63,567 nt of DNA from Candidatus Cloacimonadota bacterium (GCA_028706475.1 JAQWBI010000005.1:1-63567); one strand, 5' to 3'; shown: positions 55,792 to 63,567, numbered from the stretch's first letter. The notes: generated by a model not told the origin, from the sequence alone. Program-made: numbers and translations.

Positions 55792-55834
55792 TAAAAAAGA
55801 AAGTGGTGCCTTGCATGCGCCGGCATCCACTTTC
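55792..55834 (-). terminator. Terminator between rpsO and pnp
   Basis: On the - strand GAAAGTGG pairs with CCACTTTC (outer stem 55799-55806 and 55827-55834), TGCC pairs with GGCA inside, and six Ts follow. It probably attenuates read-through from rpsO into pnp. Confidence 0.8.
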
Positions 55835-55862
55835 CATGATTCTAATTATCTTGGCTGAGTAA

Positions 55863-56132
55863 TTACTTTCTGATGCCAAGCGCTTTGATCAGTTCACGGT
55901 AACGGTTGATGTCCTTCCGTTTCAGATAATCAAGTAAGCGCCTGCGCTGCCCGATCAGCTTCAGCAGTCCCCGACGGGTCGAGAAATCTTTTGAGTGCAC
56001 TTTCAGGTGCTCAGTGATATCTTGGATGCGTTTGGAAAGCATCGCGACCTGTACTTCAGGGGAACCGGTGTCTGATTCATGGAGTTTAAACTCTGCCATG
56101 ATAGCCGTTTTGGCCTCAGGTGTTAAAGGCAT
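55863..56132 (-). CDS. rpsO: Small-subunit ribosomal protein S15
   Basis: An 89-residue S15, the usual length. It has the conserved [19 protein letters not shown] and [24 protein letters not shown] segments that bind 16S rRNA helices 20-22. GGGAGG sits just before the ATG. A sigma-70-type promoter (56242-56271) and a leader hairpin precede it. pnp lies downstream, as in many bacteria. Confidence 0.98.
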   Translation of the reverse strand: MPLTPEAKTAIMAEFKLHESDTGSPEVQVAMLSKRIQDITEHLKVHSKDFSTRRGLLKLIGQRRRLLDYLKRKDINRYRELIKALGIRK

Positions 56133-56158
56133 TCATCCTCCCAGATGATATGGTTAAC

Positions 56159-56174
56159 TCAGGCTCTAGCCTGA
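56159..56174 (-). promoter_or_regulatory. Hairpin in the rpsO leader, possible S15 operator
   Basis: TCAGGCT/AGCCTGA is a perfect seven-base inverted repeat 27 bases ahead of the rpsO start codon. S15 represses its own translation through leader structures in several phyla. That this hairpin is the site is only a suggestion. Confidence 0.35.
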
Positions 56175-56241
56175 TGATTGGCAATTACATGCCGACTAAT
56201 GATGCCAGCATTTTCTATCCCCATAATCTGTCCAGCTTTTT

Positions 56242-56271
56242 TATCTTGGCAAAGTACTAATGTCATGTCAA
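56242..56271 (-). promoter_or_regulatory. Promoter of rpsO-pnp
   Basis: On the - strand TTGACA (56271-56266), 18 bases, AAGATA (56247-56242), about 110 bases before the rpsO ATG. Confidence 0.5.
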
Positions 56272-56350
56272 GCATGGGGTGGCAATCTACGACTTGCCAC
56301 AACGACCGAAGGGAGCCTTTGAATCCATTATTATCTTTCCCTTTGTTCGA

Positions 56351-56424
56351 TCCAGTGCTGAACCTGATATCAAGGTGTTATCATCCTGTGCTCACTCGAT
56401 GATAACCCGATGATATCTACTTCT
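56351..56424 (+). repeat. Dispersed palindromic intergenic repeat, copy 5
   Basis: CCAGTGCTGAACCTGATATCAAG begins the copy (first 20 bases match copy 1 with few changes), and GTGCTCACTCGATGATAACC onward through GATATCTACTTC closes it. It lies in the 600-base gap between rpsO and the next gene. The remainder of that gap (56425-56731) shows no supported gene. Confidence 0.85.
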
Positions 56425-56731
56425 CTACACGTTGAGACACAGAGTGTGAACCGCAGCTCTGAATCATTCGGCAGAAGTATCTGGGAGATTGGAGTTTGGC
56501 AGCGCAATATCAAAACAACATTCATGCCTGTACGAGTCACTAGTAAGGTAGCGCTTATGATGAGCAATGTAGAAAGAATTCCTAATTTCGAAAGCACTGT
56601 TCTTTCTATTAAGATGGATACTCCATGGAAGACAGGTTTTTGCGGGAGTTGATTGCCATTTTCTGCATTCCATATCGTAAGTTGGTTTTCTTACTGTTTT
56701 TTTATGTAAATTATTCCAGCTGTCTGGTAGC

Positions 56732-58003
56732 CTATTTGCCCACAATCAACTTCTTGGTATAGCAGGAGCCATTGGCTTCCAGACGGACGAAATAGATGCC
56801 ATTGCAAAGAGATCTGCCCTGTGCATCCGTAGGACTCCAGAGGATTTCGCCGTTTTGTGCTGAAGTGCTGTATGTTTCTTTTTTCAGCAGCTGGCCTTTG
56901 ATGTTGTAGGTGCTTATTGATAGGGTAGCTGCTTTAGCCAGAGAGTAATGTAGACTGGCTATCTGTTTGACTGGATTGGGCCATATATTCATTGTTATTT
57001 GTGGTATCTGGGGTGAATGAGGAATGGATGTGTCCGTGGAATGCTGGTAACTCAAATAGAACGAGGGTAATTCGTCATATTCCATAACTCCAGTTTCCAA
57101 CAGAAGTCCATTGTTATCGTAACGATTCTGATAACCATGATAAGTGTCCGAAATATAGATTTCTTCTTCCTCAGGGATCTGAGAGTAGCTGATATAGTTT
57201 GTTTCGGGATTATACCATTGCCCTTGGGCATCGCTCATCTGAATGGTGGTGGAATAGATTGGATAATCGTTGTTCAAATAGATGAAATCGGAGTAACCGC
57301 ATTGTTGCATGAGATAATCTGGGGTATATAAAGCGTGCTTTTCAAAATCCCGGCTTTCCCCAAACGGTTCGGTACCATATTCAAAAGTGATACGTTTTGT
57401 AGCTTGCCAATCCAGTGAATCTGGGGAGCTATAGTGCATCTCCTCAATTCTGCGTCCTTGCAGATCCACAATGTATTCTTTTCTTTGGTAGGAGAGAGGC
57501 TCGCTATACTTTATCACCGAAGCCAGTAACCGCATATTATCATCATAGTAGTGCCAGGCTTTTAGATAATAATCTTCAGGATCCAACGAATTCGAAAGAC
57601 AATCCTCCAGATAGTAGCCCTGATAGTTTATCTTGCTGATGCGGTACATTGTCATGGATGGGTGATATCTGCCTGGGCTTCTGAGGATGAAGTAATCGGT
57701 GAAGAGTTGCAAATCCCCATCAAATGGGCGGATCTCATCAATATCAACATCAAAATCAGGATTCTCCTCATCATGATGAAATATATAGCGCAGGCTGTCA
57801 ACGCATAGCGGGTTGTCTTCAGAAGTATAGAACACAGAGCTTCCCATCGTTGACCAATCCAGTCCTCCGAACATCCCCCCTGACGCGTACCATTGGTAAC
57901 TATACAGATAATGTATCCCGGGGTACTCCTGCGCCCATCCCTCACTGCTGATAATGGTTAGGAGCACGATGATGAGCACTATCACAAGTTGTCTTGTTCT
58001 CAC
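56732..58003 (-). CDS. Secreted protein with FlgD-like sorting domain
   Basis: A 423-residue exported protein I do not recognise. It has a signal peptide (LVIVLIIVLLTIISSEGWAQ), a body rich in Tyr, Ser and Asp with repeated short beta segments of the YD-repeat kind (DLQGRRIEEMHYSS, YDNNGLLLETGVME), and a sorting domain from about residue 350 (MNIWPNPVKQIASLHYSL, STYNIKGQLLKKE, LCNGIYFVRLEANGSCYTKKLIVGK). The GTG at 58003 follows GGAGG; the longer open frame has no such site. A promoter overlapping an inverted repeat lies at 58070-58096. Confidence 0.75.
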   Translation of the reverse strand: MRTRQLVIVLIIVLLTIISSEGWAQEYPGIHYLYSYQWYASGGMFGGLDWSTMGSSVFYTSEDNPLCVDSLRYIFHHDEENPDFDVDIDEIRPFDGDLQLFTDYFILRSPGRYHPSMTMYRISKINYQGYYLEDCLSNSLDPEDYYLKAWHYYDDNMRLLASVIKYSEPLSYQRKEYIVDLQGRRIEEMHYSSPDSLDWQATKRITFEYGTEPFGESRDFEKHALYTPDYLMQQCGYSDFIYLNNDYPIYSTTIQMSDAQGQWYNPETNYISYSQIPEEEEIYISDTYHGYQNRYDNNGLLLETGVMEYDELPSFYLSYQHSTDTSIPHSPQIPQITMNIWPNPVKQIASLHYSLAKAATLSISTYNIKGQLLKKETYSTSAQNGEILWSPTDAQGRSLCNGIYFVRLEANGSCYTKKLIVGK

Positions 58004-58069
58004 AATACCTCCATGTACATAGCGTCGATATCTACCGCATATGGCAGATACTACGAATCGCATACCATA

Positions 58070-58096
58070 CTTGACTGGGTACCGAGACTAGTCAAG
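58070..58096 (-). promoter_or_regulatory. Promoter overlapping an inverted repeat
   Basis: CTTGACT (58070-58076) and AGTCAAG (58090-58096) are complementary. The - strand TTGACT (58095-58090) can serve as a -35 with AAGTAT 17 bases further. A regulator bound to the repeat would block the promoter. The rest of 58097-58331 holds nothing I can name. Confidence 0.4.
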
Positions 58097-58331
58097 CAGA
58101 ATGTTTCAAATTTTGTTTCGGATAATCGAGAGTAGGTTATTTAGTCTTTCATGGAGTCTGTGTAATCGTTTGTGGTGTAGTTATTCAGGGATGTATACTT
58201 TTTTCCATGTATGTTTAGAAAAACCGGAAGAATTATACTTGAAAATCCGAAATCCTATATTAATCTGATGGTGTCTGTCTCTTGTGGAATCGCATTTGAA
58301 GGACATTTACACTTTCGTGAGATTATATAAA

Positions 58332-58682
58332 TGGTGGAGGTGGCGGGGATCGAACCCGCGTCCAAAGAACAGCGCCATAGAGAATCTACATGCTTAGTTG
58401 TCTTTAGGTCTCAGGCATTACGGCAAAGACAATCAGACCCGCAAAGCCCCAGCCGAAAAGCTTAACATGTGTATATCGGCGGTCAACACACGGGCAGCCA
58501 TACTGTTACGACGCCCAATCCTTTCCCGATGGCACGAAAAGGTTGAACGTAACCGCACTAAGCGGCTAAGAGTAAGTTATCGTTTGCAGTTAATTTGCAT
58601 TTGCTACTTGTTGACGGAGTGGATAGCATCTCCGACATGCATCTCTACCACACTGGTTCCCTGTCGAAACCATGTCACCCCC
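58332..58682 (-). ncRNA. ssrA: Transfer-messenger RNA (tmRNA)
   Basis: The RNA that rescues stalled ribosomes and tags their products. It is read on the - strand, 351 bases. The 5' GGGGGUG pairs with CACCUCC before the encoded ACCA end, and the T arm GCGGGUUCGAUCCCCGC is present. The 5' part has the GACAUGGUUUCGACAGGG tRNA-like signature. The tag frame at 58587-58558 reads GCA AAC GAU AAC UUA CUC UUA GCC GCU UAG, giving a tag (A)ANDNLLLAA. The ends are set by the acceptor stem. It is an uninterrupted one-piece tmRNA. Confidence 0.96.
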
Positions 58683-58706
58683 TATATACTTTGAAGAACT
58701 GTAGAC

Positions 58707-58734
58707 AATATAATTTCCCTCTCCTGAGTGTCAA
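58707..58734 (-). promoter_or_regulatory. Promoter of tmRNA
   Basis: On the - strand TTGACA (58734-58729), 16 bases, TATATT (58712-58707), 25 bases before the mature 5' end. Confidence 0.75.
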
Positions 58735-58772
58735 GCAGCATTTTGCACAGGCTTCTTTGATAGCTGCTTTGC

Positions 58773-58801
58773 TTGCAATTCTTGTGCATTTCGCTTACTA
58801 T
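58773..58801 (+). promoter_or_regulatory. Probable promoter of xthA
   Basis: TTGCAA (58773-58778), 17 bases, TACTAT (58796-58801), 28 bases ahead of the ATG. Confidence 0.4.
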
Positions 58802-58829
58802 ATCTATTAGAAACGATAATGAGGAACAC

Positions 58830-59603
58830 ATGAAGATCACAATCTGGTCATGGAACGTGAACGGACTAAGGGCTGCCATGAACAAAGGCTTTATTCCCAG
58901 TATCAAAAAAGCTGATGTGGATATCGTCGGTTTACAGGAAACAAAGCTGCAGGAACATCAGATTCCTGAGGAGCTGGCAGAGCTTAGCTCTTATCACAAA
59001 TACTGGTCTTTTGCCCTTCGCAAGGGTTATTCCGGTACAGCTCTGTTTTCCAAAGTGGAACCGCTTTCCTTCTCAGATGCCTTTGGAGTAGAGGAGTTTG
59101 ACACCGAGGGGCGTATAAACATTGCCGAATACGATCAATTCATTCTCTTCAATGTCTATTTCCCCAATGGAGCCATGAACGACGGCCGCCTGGATTACAA
59201 GCTGCGATTTTACGACAAAGCGCTTGAAGTAATGGAAAGCAAGCGCAAGAGCGGAAAAGCGATATTAGTTGCGGGAGATTACAACACTGCACACAAAGAG
59301 ATTGATCTGGCAAGGCCCAAGGAAAACGAGAATATATCAGGCTTTCTACCCATCGAAAGACAATGGCTGGATAAACTGGTTGAACACGGTTGGGTAGATA
59401 CTTTCCGGCATTTCGATTCATCTGAGGATCAGTATTCCTGGTGGAGTTATCGCGTCGGAGCCCGACCTCGCAACATCGGCTGGAGAATCGACTATTTCTT
59501 CATCGATAAGGAACATCTGGACATGATTAACAAAGCCGGTATCCGCCAAGATGTAATGGGCTCAGATCACTGTCCAGTATATGTAGAGCTTACTTTGCGC
59601 TAA
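58830..59603 (+). CDS. xthA: Exodeoxyribonuclease III / AP endonuclease
   Basis: A DNA-repair enzyme that cuts at abasic sites and trims 3' ends. The 257-residue product has every family motif: WNVNGLRA near the start, LQETKL (Glu37, metal ligand), NVYFPNGA, VAGDYNTAH and the C-terminal GSDHCPV with the catalytic His. The ATG at 58830 has GAGGAA; the open frame reaches back to 58773 without a better signal. It converges on the CAP-domain gene with a 14-base overlap and diverges from tmRNA. Confidence 0.96.
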   Translation: MKITIWSWNVNGLRAAMNKGFIPSIKKADVDIVGLQETKLQEHQIPEELAELSSYHKYWSFALRKGYSGTALFSKVEPLSFSDAFGVEEFDTEGRINIAEYDQFILFNVYFPNGAMNDGRLDYKLRFYDKALEVMESKRKSGKAILVAGDYNTAHKEIDLARPKENENISGFLPIERQWLDKLVEHGWVDTFRHFDSSEDQYSWWSYRVGARPRNIGWRIDYFFIDKEHLDMINKAGIRQDVMGSDHCPVYVELTLR

Positions 59604-60375
59604 GGGTGATACCTTCCGGAAAATACCCGCCATCAAAACCGAAACAAAGCTTGTAATCGCCCTTACCTGCCCAAAAGGGAACATCCACATAAAAATCTGT
59701 CGCTGAACTCCAGCAGATCGGCAGGGGCTGTCCGCCCACCATAGCCTGCTCTTCAGAAATCTTGTAGATTATGTTCTTGTTCGGAAAGCGTAGAGTTGCT
59801 GTTAGCTTTTGTGATGGTTGTCCGGACATATATTCAAAGCTTAAGCGATAGGTTTTGTCCTTACTTAGCTTTTTTGGTAGTCCTGATGTCATCTTAGTGA
59901 TGGGAGTGGCAAAGTTTTGTGTGGTATACATGGTCTCTCCATTTAGAATCAAACCCACCCCCAGATGAGTATATTCTGGATTCAGAATGTTATCCCGGTG
60001 AGGCGGAGACATCATCCAACCGGTAATCACTTCCATTGGGCTGAAAGTACCAGCGGAATTGCGGAATTTACCCAGGTTTTCTCCGATGGTTGTAACCAGA
60101 AGGTTGGGGTAGTATTTCATTTTTCGTCCGCCAACCTCATCTCCCAGATGATCTTTGTGAGCAAAGAAGTTGTGTTTCAGCATGTTCTGAGAGTGTAGTC
60201 GGGAAAGATCTGCCAAACCGTGATCATAAGCTAGAAGAGGGATATCGTAATGCGCTCTCTGCACATTTGTAAGCCTCCAGACCTCCAACTCAAACTCCTG
60301 AACTGTCATGGTTTTCGCTGCAATCAAAATCAGAGGTAAAACCAAGATAAATACAAACAGGTATTGTTTTTTCAT
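59590..60375 (-). CDS. Exported CAP-domain (SCP/PR1-like) protein
   Basis: A 261-residue exported protein. After a signal peptide (YLFVFILVLPLILIAAK) comes a CAP domain (about 25-160; NVQRAHYDIPLLAYDHGLADLSRLHSQNM is split by the family's first helix, then HNFFAH, IGENLG and HRDNILNPEYTHLGVGL). The C-terminal 100 residues are a beta-type domain without assignment. Bacterial CAP proteins bind lipids or act as secreted effectors or proteases in a few cases, and no function is established here. The ATG at 60375 follows GGAG. The DUF5683-like gene ends 19 bases upstream, indicating one operon. Confidence 0.85.
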   Translation of the reverse strand: MKKQYLFVFILVLPLILIAAKTMTVQEFELEVWRLTNVQRAHYDIPLLAYDHGLADLSRLHSQNMLKHNFFAHKDHLGDEVGGRKMKYYPNLLVTTIGENLGKFRNSAGTFSPMEVITGWMMSPPHRDNILNPEYTHLGVGLILNGETMYTTQNFATPITKMTSGLPKKLSKDKTYRLSFEYMSGQPSQKLTATLRFPNKNIIYKISEEQAMVGGQPLPICWSSATDFYVDVPFWAGKGDYKLCFGFDGGYFPEGITLSAK

Positions 60376-60394
60376 ATATGCTCCAATGTTAATG

Positions 60395-60829
60395 TTAAAA
60401 GACCAATTCCAGCCCTGCCTTTCCTTCTTCAAAGCGCAGATGCAAGCGCTGTTTTTCACTGTCGAAATTCTCCAAATGAGCATCCACATAAGCGTCCAAC
60501 ACACTCAGGGCAGTGGTGATGCCAATCCACCAGATATCGCTGCGGCGCTTCTGCTTGTGTTCTTCCGCCCTGTCCTTGTAATACTGAGTGTAATAAGCAT
60601 CGGTGCTTAGCTTGGACTTCTTGATAAAGTCATCCGCTTTGGCGTCGTTATACAATGCTCTGCCCACATTCCATGCCTGCAAACCCACCACAATCCCCGC
60701 TTTTACATAAGCTTTATTGTACACTTGCCCACCTCCAGGTATCAAGGCAGAATACAGCATAGCTCTCTCAGGACTTACTGCAGCCAGCAGCGAACACCAT
60801 AGCAACGGGATGATTAGCAGTTTCTTCAA
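60395..60829 (-). CDS. DUF5683-like membrane-associated protein
   Basis: A 144-residue protein with an N-terminal signal or anchor (LLIIPLLWCSLLAAV) and the segment MLYSALIPGGGQVYNKAYVKAGIVVG, characteristic of DUF5683 proteins of the Bacteroidota and relatives. A charged helix (YYTQYYKDRAEEHKQKRRSD) and a final amphipathic part follow. No function is known for the family. The start is a TTG at 60829. A TTG at 60886 opens the same frame but falls on a TTGACA that looks like the promoter -35. It is followed by the CAP-domain gene. Confidence 0.7.
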   Translation of the reverse strand: MKKLLIIPLLWCSLLAAVSPERAMLYSALIPGGGQVYNKAYVKAGIVVGLQAWNVGRALYNDAKADDFIKKSKLSTDAYYTQYYKDRAEEHKQKRRSDIWWIGITTALSVLDAYVDAHLENFDSEKQRLHLRFEEGKAGLELVF

Positions 60830-60886
60830 AGTAGCTTCCCAAATCTCATTTTCTTTCAAACATGTCACAGGGCAATAAAATGTCAA

Positions 60887-61425
60887 GTGGAATTCTCGGA
60901 ATTACTTACTGTTTTGTTGCAAGATTACCACCCCTGCTTGACAACTCTGCACTCATGCTCTTTATTTTCTTGCAGACGCGCATGTACCTTATCTACCCAT
61001 GTATTGCCCTACTTACCGATACAGCTTCGCCCCGTCGCTTATGCAGAGCGATGTATTTCAATATGTTTTTTCTAGCTTTAGAGGCTATCCCCAAAGAAGC
61101 CTCTAATACTATGTAGCGGACAACACTGGGACAAATCCGGCAAATCCTTTACAATAGCGGTTCCCAAGCGATCGCGCGTCGAAACATGTAATAACTCTAC
61201 CCGAAAAGTGGTCTTCCCATCTGGATAAATGGTAAAGCCTAAGCAAGGATAAAAATTGAGATTATGCAACACTATAATGCAAAAGATGCGTTTCATCATA
61301 GCCAGCCCGGGTACTGCGTTGCAATAATGTATAGACAGGGCAACGGCTCATCGAAAAGCTCTTGTAAAAAGCCAGGTATTACACCGATATTTGAGAAAGA
61401 GTCTTCCAGCTCAGGTCAAGACTTG
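60887..61425. other. Gene-poor stretch
   Basis: About 540 bases with only short frames on both strands. A 73-codon - strand frame (61299-61078) has no signal sequence, ribosome site or family resemblance that I can defend. Base composition and start contexts look unlike the surrounding genes. I see no RNA gene here. Confidence 0.4.
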
Positions 61426-61640
61426 CTATTGCTTTTTGCTCAATTCCTCACGCAGAGCTGCCAATTCCTTATGAATGCTTTGTAATACCTGCAATTCACT
61501 ACTCTTGTTATCCACTGATCTATCGGCAGGAGAGCCGGATATGTTCTGAATTCTCTGCATAATGAGTGCTTTCAAGCTTTCGGCATCCCGGATACCCACC
61601 ATTGTCAGTTCTGCTTTATCTGCATTCGGTCCGCCGGACC
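61426..61640 (-). pseudogene. C-terminal remnant of a PH-like-domain protein
   Basis: On the - strand the last 65-70 codons read like the end of a bacterial PH-like-domain (bPH_2-type) protein: ADKAELTMVGIRDAESLKALIM, split here as a strand and helix, then a coiled-coil end (ELQVLQSIHKELAALREELSKKQ). The frame continues upstream to 61830, but that part is antisense to a more convincing + strand frame. The gene therefore seems to be cut off near 61630. The assignment is from pattern recall and tentative. Confidence 0.35.
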
Positions 61641-62083
61641 CTGCAGTTTGGGTGTATAAGCAACACAAAGAATATGAACCCGGTATTTTGATGCCCACCC
61701 GCAAAAACCCTGTCCCTGCCCTATTTACTGCGGCTACACCCAAATACGATTTCTGCGTATCCTCAAATTTTAACGCATCTTCACAGCAATATCGAGTGCT
61801 GATGGAAATCAACCATTCCACAGATTTCAACGCATTCTACACGGCAGATGCTCCCCAGGGCGATCCAGCCTTTTCGGGCGGACGCTGGGGCTCTGGTCAA
61901 CCCTCGATGATATGGGAAGCACAGGCAGAATTTGGTTCCAACGCCAATACCACTCCCTTCAGGCTAATTGGTCACGGAAGTCCGGATGGCGGCAGCGGCG
62001 ACTTGTATGCCATCTCTGCGAACATCACCAGTGTAGTTGACATCATTCCGGAGGCAAAGCTTATTCGAAATCAGCAAAGATAG
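61562..62083 (+). pseudogene. Truncated gene, family not recognised
   Basis: An open + strand frame of 173 codons whose product from about residue 28 onward looks protein-like (DPAVWVYKQHKEYEPGILM, TRKNPVPALFTAATPKYDF, YRVLMEINHSTDFNAFYTAD, GSGQPSMIWEAQAEF, RLIGHGSPDGGSGDLY). There is no ribosome site, and the first 27 codons overlap the end of the opposing frame. It is most simply read as the C-terminal part of a larger protein, perhaps periplasmic, that lost its front. The junction with the opposing fragment is near 61630-61645. Confidence 0.4.
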
Positions 62084-62307
62084 CGGTTCAAAAGAATGCA
62101 GTTTCTCCACCCGCACCAGCTAGGATATTGTACAATCCCCGAAATATATCAGCTCTATTTGTAACAACTTACAGAGCTTCTAGGGAACACTTTATTATTT
62201 TAAGAGCTAATCTGTAGGGGAAAAGTGGAGATTAACTCATGTTAGTTCTTTCGATACTTTTCTGGTAATCACTATAGGGTATCCTAAACAAGATCCTGTT
62301 GTCACTG

Positions 62308-62351
62308 CGAACGCCGAGCCTGGATATTTCCGGGTGGCGTTCGTTTTTTTT
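62308..62351 (+). terminator. Intrinsic terminator, + orientation
   Basis: CGAACGCC (62308-62315) pairs with GGCGTTCG (62336-62343), an inner CC/GG stem extends it, and eight Ts follow. It lies 225 bases after the truncated + strand frame and ahead of the BaiN-like operon promoter, so it ends a transcript I cannot identify. Between 62084 and 62307 I see no gene. Confidence 0.8.
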
Positions 62352-62416
62352 GGCGATCAAATGTAGCGTAACCGCAATCAAAATAGAGCCTTATAACGCC
62401 TCTGCGCAGTATGTTC

Positions 62417-62444
62417 TTGACAGATACTACGGAGAAGATATTCT
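62417..62444 (+). promoter_or_regulatory. Promoter of the BaiN-like gene
   Basis: TTGACA (62417-62422), 16 bases, TATTCT (62439-62444), leading to a short coding leader at 62480. Confidence 0.6.
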
Positions 62445-62479
62445 TACAGAATAAACATAAACAATGAGGTGAAGCGTTC

Positions 62480-62572
62480 ATGATCACCAAGCAAATCAGT
62501 ATTTCCTTACCTACAAAAATCAATCCCAAACTCCCCGCCCATATCTTCAGCAAGGCGATGCTCAAGAAATGA
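62480..62572 (+). CDS. Short leader ORF coupled to the flavoprotein gene
   Basis: A 30-codon frame (MITKQISISLPTKINPK... to ...HIFSKAMLKK) with a good GAGGTG ribosome site nine bases before its ATG. Its stop overlaps the start of the following gene (ATGA). The flavoprotein start itself has no strong ribosome site, so the small frame may exist to deliver ribosomes to it. No similarity is recognised. It could instead be chance. Confidence 0.4.
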   Translation: MITKQISISLPTKINPKLPAHIFSKAMLKK

Positions 62573-63567
62573 TCGCAATCGTAGGTGCAGGTCCTGCGGG
62601 TCTGGCAGCAGCCATAGCATGCGGAAAAGAGGCAGTAATTCTGGAGCGCAATCCTATGGCGGGCAAAAAACTCTTGCTTTCGGGCAGCGGACAGTGCAAC
62701 TTTACAAATTCCTGCGATAGCGAGAGCTTCCTGAAAGCCTTGGGTGAATTCCGCAACTGGCTCAAACCCGCCTTCTACGCTTTCGACAATCGTGCTTTTA
62801 TCCGCCTTTTGGAGGATGCTGGCTGTCCGGTATTTATTCGAGAAGATGGCAAAGCATTTCCCCAAAGCCGAAAATCCGCGGATGTACGGGATACCCTGCT
62901 CAGACTCGCCTTAAGTCGCGGGGCTACCATCCGCACGGCTTGTAATATCTCTGGGATCAGCATCCGGGACGGCGGTTTTACGCTATCCACAGATGACAGC
63001 AGGCAATTTGCCGCATCTGCTATCATTCTGGCTGCAGGAGGAGCTTCCTGGCCCCAATCCGGCAGCGACGGCTCTTCCTACCGTCTGGCACAAAGCCTGG
63101 GTCACAGTATAATTCCACCTCGGCCGGCTTTGGCTTCTATCCGCATCAAGGACTACTCGGCATTCTGCACCTGCGCCGGAGTATCGCTGAAGGCTTCGCT
63201 CTATTTTGGCAAACACTGTGCCACCGGGGATTTGCTCTTCACTCACACCGGTTTCAGCGGTCCCCTGATCCTGGACAATTCACGTTCTTTAAACGCTGGA
63301 GACCACATCTATCTATGCCTGGCGGATGCCTCCCAGATATCCGCTCTCATTCAAAACAATCCCAAGAAGCGCGTAACCAGCATTCTGCAAATGCTTGGTT
63401 TACCGCAATCTCTGGCGATGGCTCTGTGCAATAAACACGGCATTCCGGCAGACATTGCCGCTACAAACCTGAAAGCGCCGGAGCGCAAAGCCTTGACAAG
63501 CTTGCTGGAAAAAACTCCCTTTACAATTGTCGGAATTGAAGGTCTGGAAAGCTCCATGTCGGATTTT
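62569..63567 (+). CDS. BaiN/HI0933-family NAD(P)/FAD-dependent oxidoreductase (partial, 3' cut by window end)
   Basis: The frame is open to the last base, 333 codons of an expected 390-410. The N-terminus has the FAD-binding dinucleotide motif VGAGPAGLAAAIA, then GKKLLLSGSGQCNFTNS, the HI0933 signature, a second glycine-rich segment (SAIILAAGGASWPQSGSDG) and LLFTHTGFSGPLILDNS. Family members are flavoproteins of mostly unknown substrate; BaiN itself acts on bile-acid intermediates in clostridia, which should not be assumed here. Its ATG overlaps the stop of a small leader frame and lies 125 bases after a clear promoter. Confidence 0.88.
   Translation, partial: MIAIVGAGPAGLAAAIACGKEAVILERNPMAGKKLLLSGSGQCNFTNSCDSESFLKALGEFRNWLKPAFYAFDNRAFIRLLEDAGCPVFIREDGKAFPQSRKSADVRDTLLRLALSRGATIRTACNISGISIRDGGFTLSTDDSRQFAASAIILAAGGASWPQSGSDGSSYRLAQSLGHSIIPPRPALASIRIKDYSAFCTCAGVSLKASLYFGKHCATGDLLFTHTGFSGPLILDNSRSLNAGDHIYLCLADASQISALIQNNPKKRVTSILQMLGLPQSLAMALCNKHGIPADIAATNLKAPERKALTSLLEKTPFTIVGIEGLESSMSDF

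Noticed and set aside
56410-56745. Overlapping 80- and 93-codon frames on both strands between rpsO and the sorting-domain gene
   Set aside because: Both begin in or next to the repeat element or the neighbouring gene's end; neither has a ribosome site or protein-like pattern.
61078-61299. 73-codon - strand frame as a real gene
   Set aside because: No ribosome site, no recognisable family and odd composition; left as part of a gene-poor stretch.

Overview
The window looks like a piece of a chromosome from an uncultured FCB-group bacterium, most likely Candidatus Cloacimonadota. This is an inference. It rests on four secreted proteins with FlgD-like / type IX-style C-terminal sorting domains, on GWxTD-domain proteins, on an ExbB/ExbD/TonB operon with a giant TPR protein, and on Gram-negative signal peptides and lipoboxes throughout. 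No rRNA, tRNA, complete insertion sequence, prophage or CRISPR array was seen. The one stable RNA recognised is tmRNA. Most genes sit in tightly packed operons with ATGA overlaps.

Region 1-12.6 kb (+ strand): after an 800-bp repeat-rich gap comes a twelve-gene translation and RNA operon: rimP, nusA, ylxR, L7Ae-like, infB, rbfA, nrnA-like, truB, ribF, a secreted sorting-domain protein, yhaM-like and walJ-like. Its leader contains a strong promoter followed by an intrinsic terminator, which suggests attenuation. 12.8-33.1 kb (- strand): priA; an operon encoding a 1,944-aa TPR protein, a small exported protein, ExbB, two ExbD-like subunits and a TonB/AgmX-like protein; an outer-membrane barrel protein; dnaE overlapped by two GWxTD genes; and a small lipoprotein. 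yraN is the one + strand gene inside this block.

33.2-43.3 kb: envelope genes. These are a four-helix membrane protein, a lipoprotein plus sorting-domain protein pair, a PDZ plus barrel protein, and a divergent M28-peptidase sorting-domain protein. The last two face each other across a gap with two sigma-54-type promoter matches and a perfect 14-bp palindrome. A transposase fragment follows. 43.4-58.0 kb: gyrB-gyrA and a lipoprotein; then on the - strand rpsO-pnp and ahcY with a NusG-paralogue/epimerase/UDP-glucose-dehydrogenase set (surface polysaccharide), and another sorting-domain protein. 58.3-63.6 kb: tmRNA, xthA, a CAP-domain protein with a DUF5683-like partner, a low-density stretch with gene fragments, and a partial BaiN/HI0933 flavoprotein running off the edge.

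Two points cut across the window. A roughly 73-bp palindromic repeat occurs five times, always between genes. The best candidate for an undescribed machine is the TPR-ExbB-ExbD-ExbD-TonB operon, in which one ExbD has Asn where the proton-relay Asp is expected and the TonB-like protein has a folded cytoplasmic N-terminal domain.
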